From positions 248,001-312,000 of the forward strand of contig JPHH03000016.1 in NCBI GenBank assembly GCA_000750105.3: a stretch of 64,000 bases of DNA, written 5' to 3'. Positions 39,201-51,200 of the stretch are shown here, in pieces. This DNA is from Tolypocladium sp. Sup5 PDA-1. Its lineage: Eukaryota; Ascomycota; Sordariomycetes; Hypocreales; Ophiocordycipitaceae. Each line of letters starts with the position of its first letter. Within the stretch, counting starts at the first letter, position 1. A program made the translations under genes and the position numbers. The notes beneath the pieces were generated by a model that was not told the origin of the DNA, ran no database searches, and worked only from the letters and a program-made list of their open reading frames with translations.

Positions 39201-42200
39201 CGGATGACATCTGCTTTGGCGCAACGGTTTCTGGTCGCAACGCCGCCCTCAGGGGGCTCGATTCGATGCCTGGGCCGGTCATCGCGACTGTCCCAGTACG
39301 AGTTCGTCTAAACCGTCAGAAGCCGACCGCCCAGTTCCTTCTTGATATTCAAAACCAAGCGTCCGCAATGATTTCCTACGAGCAGTACGGTTTGCAAAAT
39401 ATATCTGGGCTCAGCACGGATGCAAGGGCAGCCTGCAACTTCACGAGTCTGCTTGTCATTCAGCCAATTCAGCATTTGACATCCATCGGAGACAGTGGCT
39501 CCAGTCCTCTTCTTTCCGCAGAAACTGAGCAAGGGGGTGATATGCAAAATTATTTCAGCTATCCCCTTGTTGTCCAAGGTCATCTATATGACGACCACGT
39601 TCGCCTCGTTATGATATACGACTCCACAGTTCTCTCTGAGAATCGGCTTGCTGCCATATCTCACCAATTTGATCACGTCGTTCAGCAGCTTTTGGCTCCA
39701 AGCGATGCCGCTCTTGGGTCAATATCTGTTTCTGGGCCGTGGGATGCACTGCGGGCGAGGCAATACAATGACGAAGAAACCGAAGTCATGAATACGACTG
39801 TTCATGGGTTGATCGAAGCACAGGCTAGATTGCGACCAGACGCTCCTGCAATCTATACCTCTGACGGTATCCTTACCTATAAGGAGCTTGATTCAGCAGC
39901 TAGTAGGCTCGCAATCTTCCTTGTTGAAAACTTGTCCGTTTCCGTCGACGACCTTGTCCTCGTCTGCTTCGAGAAATCGGCTTGGTTCGTCGTTGCTATT
40001 TTAGCAATCAACAAGGCCGGTGCCGCATGGGTTCCGCTAGATCCCTCTCATCCCGTCCAACGTCTTCAGCAGGTCTCAAAGCAAACTGGAGCTAGTCTGG
40101 CGTTATCATCTCCCACTCAATCTGCCACCTGCAGAGATCTCGTGGCCAACGTGGTCGATATCTCGCCAGAGTTTGTCAACAACTTGACCATGGATCCAGT
40201 TAATTGGAGCAGGCCGATCGCCAAGGCTTCAGCCCGCAATGCCGCCTACGTTCTCTTCACCTCTGGCAGTACCGGAACGCCCAAAGGATTTGTCATAGAG
40301 CACGGCTCTGTGTGTACTAGCCAGAGCGCCGTCAGCAGCCGATTGGGCCTCGATCAGAACGTGAGAATACTGCAATTCGCCTCCTATATCTTTGACATGT
40401 CTATCGGTGAGATTATTGCACCGCTGATATCGGGGGCTTGCGTGTGTGTTCCTTCTGAGCACGAGCGCATGAACGGACTTCAGGAATTTGTCCGTGATGC
40501 AGCTGTGAACTGGGCATTTATGACACCCTCCGTCGCCAGAACACTTACCCCTGAACAAGTCCCTGGCCTTGACCTGCTCCTATTGGCTGGAGAGGTCGTG
40601 GGAAAGGACATCCTGGAGGCATGGTTTGGCAAGGTCCGCCTTATCAATGGATGGGGGCCTGCTGAGACGTGCGTTTTCAGTTCCCTTCACGAATGGACAT
40701 CGAGGAACGAGTCGCCACTAACGGTTGGTCGACCGGTTGGAGGGTTCCTCTGGATTGCAGACCCGAATGATCCCAGCCAATTGGCCCCGATCGGTTGCGT
40801 CGGCGAAGTGCTGATTCAAGGCCCTACAATTCTTCGTCATTATCTTCGAGATCCAGAACGGACATCCCAGAGCATCGTAACACAGATGCCGGAGTGGATT
40901 CCCGAGCGCACAGCCCCGTCATTGAAAACTGATCGCTTCTTCAAATCTGGCGACCTTTGCTTTTATAACCCCGACGGTACCCTAGAATTTGTCAGCCGAA
41001 AGGATACACAGGTCAAGATCCGTGGCCTCCGGGTCGAGCTTGGCGAAGTTGAGCACCACCTGCGAGCCGCTCTGGATCAATCGTACGAGGTTGCTGTGGA
41101 TGTACTCAACACCGGTAGTGCTTCGAATCTTGTGGCTTACATCTGCGCCAGCCAGGCGAGGCAGATAACTGGACAAAACCCCCGTGACAACGGGGAACAA
41201 GCCGTGTTCCTGGAGCTTTCATCTGACATGAAATCGCGCGTTTCTTCCGCAGTTGGTCAACTGAACGTACAGTTGCCGCAGTACATGGTCCCTACGATAT
41301 TCATCACATGCCGCTATATGCCATTCGTCACCTCGGGAAAGCTAGATCGGAGAGAACTTCGTCGCTTGACGAGCACTCTCAGTGGAGAGGAGCTAGGGAG
41401 ATACTCATTGCTTGACGCAGTAAAACGGCCCCCAGAGACGGCGATGGAAGGCCGATTGCAACAGGTTTGGGCCACCGTCTTGAGCATTCCACCTCATAGC
41501 ATTGGCCGAGACGACAGCTTCCTACGAATCGGCGGCGACTCAATTGCCGCGATCCGCCTCGTATCTGCTTCTCGAGAGGAAGGAATCTCCTTGACAGTCA
41601 GGGATGTCTTTGACGATCCTCGTCTATTGGCAGTAGCTGCTCGCGCTGTCGACATCGTTGACGAGGATCAACATGCTCTGGACATCAAGCCATTCAGCCT
41701 CTTGGATGACCACAGTCTGGGATTAAACTTCGATCAAGCCTTGCACGAACAATGCAATTTGTTAGACCGCCACCTTGTTGAAGACGCCTATCCATGTACA
41801 TCTCTTCAACAAGGTCTCATGGCCCTTGCAATCAAGCAACCTGGCTCGTACATTGTGAAACACCTCTATAGGTTACGAGCTGATATTGACATTGCCCGCT
41901 TTAAGGCCGCATGGGAGCAAACTGTCCGTTCATGCGCCAACTTGCGAACACGCATTATTCTTGTGCAGGGCTCGGCTGTACAAGTCATCCTGGACAATGA
42001 TATCCATTGGGATGACCCAGATGGCGAAAGCATACGGTCTTATCTTCATGCAACGCAAGATCTCCGCATCACTTATGGATCTCGGCTTTGCCATTATGCA
42101 CACCTGACTGATGAATCCGGAGCCAACTATTTTGCCTTCTTGGTTCATCATGCAATCTTCGACGGCTGGACTCTACCACTGGTCATGAATGTGTTCCGAG

Positions 42201-45200
42201 CCATGTATCAGAACAACACGGTGCCAGTATTGCAGCCTTACTCCAGGTTCATACGGTTTGCGTTGGACCTCGATGGTGATGCCGCCTGCGAGTATTGGAA
42301 ACAACAGCTCCAGGGAGCCCGGCAAGCCAGCTTCCCTACAAGGAGAGAAAGACCCAGCTCAAGCTCGAATACTCCAACAGTAACTCGGGTTTTCCGAAAG
42401 ACCATTGAGTTTCCATCTGCCACCCACACATCAATAACGAAAGCAACCATCCTTCGCGCTGCTTGGGCCATCGTCCTAGCTCGTTATTGCGATACCGATG
42501 ATGTCTGCTTTGGCGTCACTGTGTCAGGGCGCAACGCTCCCGTTCCAGGTTTGGAAGCAATCGCAGGACTTACGGTGGCTACCGTCCCTGTGCGGGTTAC
42601 TTTGGAGGCAACTGAATCGGTTTCAGGCTTTGTACACAACGTGCAGATGCAAGCATCAGGCATGGTCGAATACGAACAATATGGGCTGCAAAACATCTCG
42701 AAGATAAACCCCGAAACCAAGGACTTGTGTGAGTTTACCAGCTTATTGGCTATTCAGCCAATGCAGCATATAAGTTCTGGCGAAGATTCTGCCGACGCCA
42801 TTTTGCTTTCCGGCGAAGATGCGTTCTCAGGCGAGGACCAGCCTAATGCGGACGAAATATTGCAAAACTACTTCAGCTATCCTCTGGTCATCCAAGGTCA
42901 ATTGCTTGACAATCGGGTTGATTTGGTCCTGATATACGACACCAGCTCCCTCTCGGAGTTCCAAACTTTGACGATATCGCATCAGTTTGAGCACGTCGTC
43001 CAGCAGCTACTCCGACAAGATGACAGCCCTCTTGGAAGCGTCTCTGTCTCCAGTGCCTGGGATTTACAAAAAGCCACAAATTGGAACCATGCTGGCTTCA
43101 AGGCAACTGAAGCCTGCATTCACGATCTCATATCGAAGACGACATCTTCTCAACCAGAGCACGAGGCCATTTTCTCATCCGAAGGCACTATGACTTATGC
43201 CAATCTCGACCATCTATCTAGCGTTCTCGGGAACTATCTCTACGACATTGGTGTCCGACCCGAAACCAAGGTTCCCTTCTGCTTTGAAAAGTCCATGTGG
43301 ACAGTTGTTGCAATGCTAGCTATCCTCAAAGCTGGCGGAGCCTTTGTTCCACTAGACCCATCACATCCAGCGGCGCGCCGCCAGGAACTGATCAAAGAGA
43401 CAGGGGCGACTATCATGGTTGCGTCACCATCAGCAGCTTCGTCTTGCAAGGGGCTGGCCCAACATGTTGTCGAACTCTGTCCAGCTTTAATGAGCAAACT
43501 CTTAAGCACGGCTTCGAACAACAAGAAAGCTCGATACAGACCTATTCCCAGCAACACAGCCTACACAATATTTACTTCTGGCTCTACTGGAAAGCCTAAA
43601 GGTGTGGTGATGGAGCATTCCGCCCTCTGCTCTAGTACACTTGGCCAGGGCAGAGTCTACGGAATCCAACAGGCATCTCGAGTCTTACAGTTCTCAAACT
43701 ACGTATTCGACGGCAGCCTAGGTGAAATCGTTACGACTCTTGTATTCGGCGGTACTATTTGCATTCCTTCAGAGTCTGAGCGCTTAGACAATATCGCAGG
43801 ATTCATCGAGAAATCCCGAGCTAATACGGCTATGCTTACACCCTCCTTTGTCAAGACCTTTACCCCCGAACAGGTCCCGAGTCTCAGAACTTTGATCCTG
43901 GGGGGAGAGGCGGCATCAAAAGACCTGTTGCAAACTTGGTACGGACGCATCAAGCTCTTCAACGGATACGGTCCAGCTGAAGCTTGCAACTACTGCACTA
44001 CGTATGCCTTCCAGTCTGTACATGACGCACCTGCAACAATCGGCCGTCCCTTTAACAGCAAATGTTGGGTCGTTGACCCTGATCAGCACAGCCAGCTCGC
44101 GCCGATTGGATGTATCGGCGAGCTTGTGGTCCAAGGTCCTGTTCTAGCCCGAGGCTACATCCACGATTCACAAAAGACGAAAGATGCCTTCGTTGATAGC
44201 CCTGGTTGGCTCCAGTTTGGAGACGCTGACCACGAGGCCCGCATGTACAAGACAGGCGATCTCGTTCGGTTCAGCTCTGACGGCGACTCTCTCGAGTACC
44301 TTGGCAGAAAGGACACGCAAGTCAAACTCCACGGACAGCGAATCGAACTCGGGGAAATCGAGTACCACTTGAAGACGGCCCTGCCTGAGATTGAGCACGC
44401 TGTAGTGGACATTGTCCGCCGCGACCCGTTCGAGTCATTGGTTGCATTTATCAGCTTCACAAACACCCATGTGCAACCTTCCACGACTGCTGAGGAGCCT
44501 TCCACTGAGATACTTCCCCTCGATGATACTCGACGTGATGCCTTCAGTAACATCATTGACACGCTGAAAGCTGTGCTGCCGGCCTACATGGTCCCAACTA
44601 CTTTCATACCCCTCCGAGCTATGCCTTTTATTAGCTCTATGAAGCTCGATAGGGGCAGGTTGCGGCAACTCGCAGAGAGTCTCTCAGCAGAAGAGTTGGC
44701 CACACTAACCGCGGCAAAACGAGACAAGGCGCCGCCTTCCACTGAGATGGAGCTACGACTGCGAAACCTGTGGGCTCAAGTGCTGCGGATATCTCCCGAG
44801 GAGATTGGCAAAAACGACAGTTTCTTGCAAATCGGGGGCGACTCTATATCTGCCATTTATCTAGCCAAACTGGCACAGCAGAGCGGTATTCTACTCACGG
44901 TTGCGGACATCTTCGACAGGCCTCGGCTCTGCGACCTTGCTGCATCAGCAGTTTCGGGAGAAGTGGAAGAAGCACAACAGGTGGCGCCCTTCGAATTGAT
45001 CCCACCGGCCATCATCGAGTCCAGCGTGCAAGAGGTGCGGGCAAGGTGTGCGCTTCGTGACGAGCAAACAATAGAGGACATCTTCCCTTGCATGGCGCTC
45101 CAGGAGGGGCTCATGGCACTTGCATCAAAGCAGCCAGGTTCATACATCGCCAAGCACATATACCGCCTTCCCGACCACGTTCACGTAGACCACTTCAAAG

Positions 45201-48200
45201 CGGCTTGGGAACGGACCATCGAGCTTTGCGGGATTCTTCGCACGAGGGTCGTACTCTGTGATGAGTCTTCGCTGCAGGCAGTCGTTACGAACGACGTGTA
45301 TTGGCAGCCCACCAACGGTCTTACGTTGCATTCTTTCCTAGAGTCAATGCAAGGAACTGAAATGGGGTATGGCATGCGACTCAACCGCTATGCGCTTCTC
45401 GAAGAGCAGGACGGGCCCTCATACTTTGCCTGGTTCATTCACCATGCTGTGTTCGATGGCTGGACAACCCGGATTATTGTTGACATTTTGCATCAAGTTT
45501 ATCATGAACTCGCGCCGCCGTCTCTCCAATCCCTCGCTCTCTTCGTGAGATACGTCCGGAGCATTGACGAAACGTCTGCCGGAGAGTTCTGGAAGGCGCA
45601 GCTTCATGAAGCCAAGAGGGCCGTTTTCCCACCAAGATCCAAGGCCGGTGGCTCTGCCAGTTCAACGCGTCTCCTCACGAGCAGAGTCGAGCTGCCTCAG
45701 TCAACCAAGACATCCATCACAAGTGCTTCACTCTTCCGAGCCGCATGGGCAATTGTCTTGGCCCGGTACTCTGACAACGCTGATGACATTTGCTTCGGTG
45801 CTACTGTTTCTGGCCGACAAGCCCCAGTGCCTGGACTGTCAGACATTGCCGGCCCGGTGGTTGCTACCGTTCCCATCAGGGTGCGGCTCGATGGCCAAAA
45901 GTCCGTCGGACGCTTTCTGCAGGAGATACAGGCCCAAGCGTCAGAAATGATTGCGTACGAGCAGTTTGGGCTGCAGAAAATCTCCAGTCTAAGTGACGAT
46001 GCACGACATGCTTGTGACTTCTCAAGCCTGCTGGTCATCCAGCCCCTACCGCACATAGCCAGCAACAAAGGCTCTCAGGACGCCATTCTCATGCCTACGG
46101 AGGTGCATGACCACGATAGCAACGACCTCATGCAAAACTACTTCAGCTATCCGCTTGTTGTGCAAGGTCTCTTGTCTGAAGATCACATAGAGCTCCTATT
46201 TATATACGACTCCGGCGTCCTGCAAGAATCGCAGCTCGCCATCATGTCCGAGCAGTTCCAACACGTTGCTCAGCAGCTCATCTCCGACCGAGACCAGAAG
46301 CTGCGCGATGTATCGGTCGCCGGGCCTGTGGATCTGCAGAAAGCTCTCCAATGGAGCGAATGTGATGTCGACATTGTGGGCTCTTGTGTGCATGACTTGT
46401 TTGAGTCTCAAGTTGATCGAGAGCCAAATGCGCCGGCCGTGTGCGCGTGGGACGGCACCTTGACGTATCAGGAGCTCAACTGCGCCGCAAACAGATTGGC
46501 CAACCATATTTTCGACACATTTAAAGTACAGCCAGACGAGGTAATCCACGTGTGTTTCGAAAAGTCCATCTGGCACATCGTCGCCACGTTGGCCATCAAC
46601 AAAGCCGGCGCCGCATGGGCCCCTCTGGATCCAGCACAGCCGCTTCAACGTCAGCAACAGATTGTTCAACAGACGGGTGCTAGGATTGCCCTGGCCTCTC
46701 CCTCGAATGCGGGCACGTGTGCCTCCCTGGTTGCCAATGTCCTGTCTGTTTCAGCTGCCTTGGATGAGAATCTCAAAAACGATTCGGGGGCTAGCTTGAA
46801 GTCGCCAAATACAAAGGTATCGCCTCGAAACGCTGCATACATCCTTTTCACGTCCGGCTCCACTGGGGTTCCAAAGGGCATCATTATGGAGCATAGATCG
46901 TTGTGCACCAGCCAGGTGGCGCTTGCCAGGCGACTAGGGGTGACTCCTCGGGTTCGCATGATTCAGTTTGCTTCATACACCTTCGACTTGTCAATCGCAG
47001 AGACTTTCATGTTGCTCATCTCCGGAGCCTGCACCTGCGTGCCATCAGAGGACTCTCGGATGAACCAGTTAGCAAACTTCATCCGCGACTACCAGGTAAA
47101 CTGGGCTCTCACCACGCCGTCTCTGGCGCGTACCTTTCGACCCACGGACATGCCTGGCTTAGAACTTCTTATTCTTGCAGGCGAGGCTATCGATCAAGAT
47201 GTTTTTGACGCTTGGATTGGCAAAGTTCGGCTAGTCAACGGTTGGGGCCCAACTGAAACCTGCGTAATCAGTGCACTACACGAATGGCGTTCGCCCCAAG
47301 AGTCCCCGTCAACCATAGGAAGGCCAGTAGGAGGCCGTTGCTGGCTTGTCGAACCCAGTGACCATACCAAGATAGCACCTATTGGAACGCTGAGCGAGAT
47401 TGTGATCCAAAGTCCGACTATTTTCCGGGAGTATCTCGGACAGCCCGAAAAGACAGACGCCGCTGTTGTGCGGTCGCTGCCGGGGTGGGCACCACAGCGC
47501 TCATTGACTGGCTGGAACCGATTCTACAAGTCTGGTGACTTGGGATACTACGACTCTGATGGCAATATCCGATATGTGTGTCGGAAAGATACGCAAATCA
47601 AGATCCGCGGTCTGAGGGTTGAGCTGGGCGAGATCGAGCACCGGATTCGGTCGTCTCTGGATGTGAGCGAAGTGGCCGTCGACATGCTCAAGACCGATAC
47701 TGGGGCAAGCCTAGTGGCATACCTGTGCTCTGACGATAAGAGGGTAGCAAGTGGTTCCCTACAGATCCAGCCAGCTCAGGAGATGCTTTTGTCCGTCACC
47801 AGAGACTACAGCGCCCAAGTCACCTCACTTGTTGGCAAACTTACCGTGGCGCTTCCGTCCTACATGGTGCCGACTTTCTTCATCCCTTGTGCCTACATGC
47901 CCCTTACTTCGTCGGGAAAGCTGGATCGAAATCTACTCCGGCGTGCGGCGAGTGAACTCGGTCAGAGCGACCTGGGACGATATGCTCTCAGCAATGGCGA
48001 GAAGAGAGCACCCATCACTGCCATGGAAACGAGGCTACGAAATATTTGGTCTCAACTCTTGAACATCCCGGTTGAATTCATCGGCCGCGACGACAGCTTC
48101 CTCCGAATCGGCGGCGATTCGATTGGCGCCATAAGGACCGTCACAGCGCTGCGCGATATCGGCGTTTCACTCTCCGTTAAAGACATCTTCGAGGATTCTC

Positions 48201-51200
48201 GCCTATCCATGGTAGCATCCAGGGCTATTACCATCAACGGCGGCCAAGCGGAGGAAGCAACTGCCCCCTTTTCCTTGCTGGATGACCAGCTTCGAGATGA
48301 AGTCCTTGGCTCTGGCCTGCGCGAACAGTGTGGGCTGCTGAATAACCAAGCCATCGAAGACGCCTATCCATGTTCCAAGATGCAGGAGGGCCTGATGCTT
48401 CTCTCTGTCAAGCAGCCGGGATCGTACATTGCCAAGTACATCTACCGTCTTTCCAGCCATGTCGGTCTTCCTCGATTTAAGTCGGCGTGGGAGCGCACTG
48501 TTCAACTATTCCCGAATCTGCGCACCAGGGTCGTTCTCTTAGGGGGCCGATCTATTCAAGCGGTGGTGGCTGGCGATGCCACCTGGGACTCCCTTGAAGG
48601 CGTCGACCTACACCCGGCAGCTCAAGTGTCTACAATCGAGATGACTTACGGCTCCCCTCTGTGCCGATACAGTCTCCTGCAACAAGATAATGGGAACTGC
48701 TACTTCATCTGGACTATGCACCATGCAGTCCACGATGGTTGGTCACTAGCAATCGTTCTCAACACCCTGTACGGCATCTACCAAGACGCTAACGTGCCCG
48801 AACCGCCACGTTATTCCGGATTCATTCAGTACACCATGCGTCTTAAGGAAGACCGTATCCAAGACTATTGGAACAAAGAGCTTAGTGGAGCCAAACGCGC
48901 CTCGTTTCCGCCACCTGTTGGTAGTGACAGGCTCAACGTTACTCGCCGGGTGCAAAAGACCATGGCATTCCCCGGTTCAGCTCTGTCTCAAACGTCGACG
49001 ACGAGGGCCACGGTCCTCCGAGCCGCCTGGGCATTGGTTCTTGCGCGATATTGCGATACTGACGATGTATGCTTTGGCACAACCGTCTCGGGCCGCAACG
49101 CGCCTGTGGCAGGCGTCGAGTCCATGCCTGGCCCGATGATTGCAACAGTCCCTATCCGCGTGCGACTAAACCGCCAGCAACCAGTGTCAGGGTACCTCCA
49201 GGGAATCCAGAAACATGCATACGGCATGGTGCCATACGAGCAGTTCGGTGTGCAGAACATCTCAAAGCTCAGTCTCGACGCCAAAGAAGCTTGCGACTTC
49301 TCGAGCTTGTTGGTCATCCAGCCTGCCCAGCAGATGTCATCCGACGACACTGGCATTCAGGCAATTCTAGAATCCGACACCTCCGCCGTTTCTCAGACGG
49401 ACGACGCGTTGCAAAACTACGTCAACTTCCCCCTCGTGGTGCAGGGCCTCATGTTCAACGATCGCGTTGACTTTCTTGTCATGTATAACCCAGAAGTCGT
49501 CGTCGAGGCTCAGGCGCTGGCGATCTGCCACCAACTCGAGCACGTCGTCGGCCAGCTCCTCGCTCAAGACCATTCAACAGTCGGCGACATAACGGTGGCA
49601 GGCCCGTGGGACTTGGAGCAAGCTACCCAATGGAATAAGCTCGCAGACCTCAGTGTTGTCAATGCCTGCGTGCACGACCTGATTGCCGAGCAGACGGCGC
49701 GAACCCCAACCAAGGAGGCTGTCTTCTCCACTGAAGGCAGCTTGACGTACCGCGAGCTCGATGCCTTGGCCACTCAACTCGCCAAGCACCTCTATAGGCT
49801 CGGGGTTCGTCCAGGAGCCATCGTGCCGTTCTGCATGGAGAAATCGACCTGGGTAATCGTGGCCATGCTGGGCATCTTGAAAGCAGATGCCGCGTTTGTC
49901 CCCCTGGATCCCTCTCACCCAGCGACTCGCCGTCAGACTCTGGTCCAACAAGTCGACGCCCAGGTCATGGTTGTATCGCCGCAGACATCTGAGTCATGCA
50001 ACGGTATGGCTCAGCACATGGTTGAGTTGTCGCCATCGCTGCTGTCCCGCTTCAGGAAGCGATCCCATCTGGTGTTCAGTAGAGCCCACTTCCAATTGGG
50101 GCCGAAAGCAAAGCCCAGCGATGTCGCTTACGTGCTCTTCACGTCCGGCACAACAGGAACTCCAAAGGGCATCGTTATAGAACACTCGGCGTTGTGTACT
50201 AGTCTTGCAGGTCAGATCAGCAAATTCGCCCTGGGGCCTCGGTCACGGTTCCTGCAGTTCGCCAACTACGTCTTCGATGCCTGTATACCCGAGGTCCTCG
50301 GCACCTTGGTCTCGGGAGGCACCGTGTGTGTACCCTCCGATACGGAGCGCTTGCAGAACACTGCCGAATTTATTGCAGCCGCCAAAGTCAACATGGCGTT
50401 GCTGGCTCCGTCGTTTGCGAGCACTCTGGGAGGTCCTAGTCAAGTACCGACACTGGAGACACTAATCGCAGGCGGCGAAGCACCTTCCAGAGGTCTTTTA
50501 GACTCCTGGATAGGACCTGTGAGACTGATTAATGCATACGGGCCTACAGAAGTCTGTGTCACTTGCGCGATGCACGAGTTCCGCTCAAGCCAGGAACCGC
50601 CGACCACAATCGGACGGGGAAGTGTTCACGCATCTTGGATCGTGGATCCGGAGGACCATGATCGCCTTGCGCCCATCGGATGCTCCGGCGAGCTTGTGGT
50701 TCAGAGCCACGCTATTGCGCGCGGCTATATCAACGACGAAGCAAGATCCAAGGCCGTATTCATCGATGGCGTCAAGTGGCTGCAGCCCGGGTCATCAGCA
50801 GGCGGTACTCAAAGATTCTATAAGACGGGTGATTTGGTCCGATTCAACCTTGATGGGACGATGGAGTATATGGGCAGAAAGGACACGCAGGTCAAGCTGC
50901 GCGGACAGCGGATCGAGTTGGGGGAGATTGAGCACCAGATCACCAGGCATCTCCCTGGCGTTGCGCACGTCGTAGTAGATATACTCCATCGGCAGAGCGC
51001 TAACTCTTTGGCATCTTTCGTCAGCTTCAACCAGAACGAGAGACCCGATACTTCCGAGAGCATGAAGCCAGCTCCAATGACTGACGGACTTCGTGGGGCA
51101 ATCTCGGATATGGTCGCCGGCCTTGTCGCTGTGTTGCCAGATTACATGATTCCCAAGCACTTTATCCCGGTGGACTACATGCCAAGGACGAGCTCGGGCA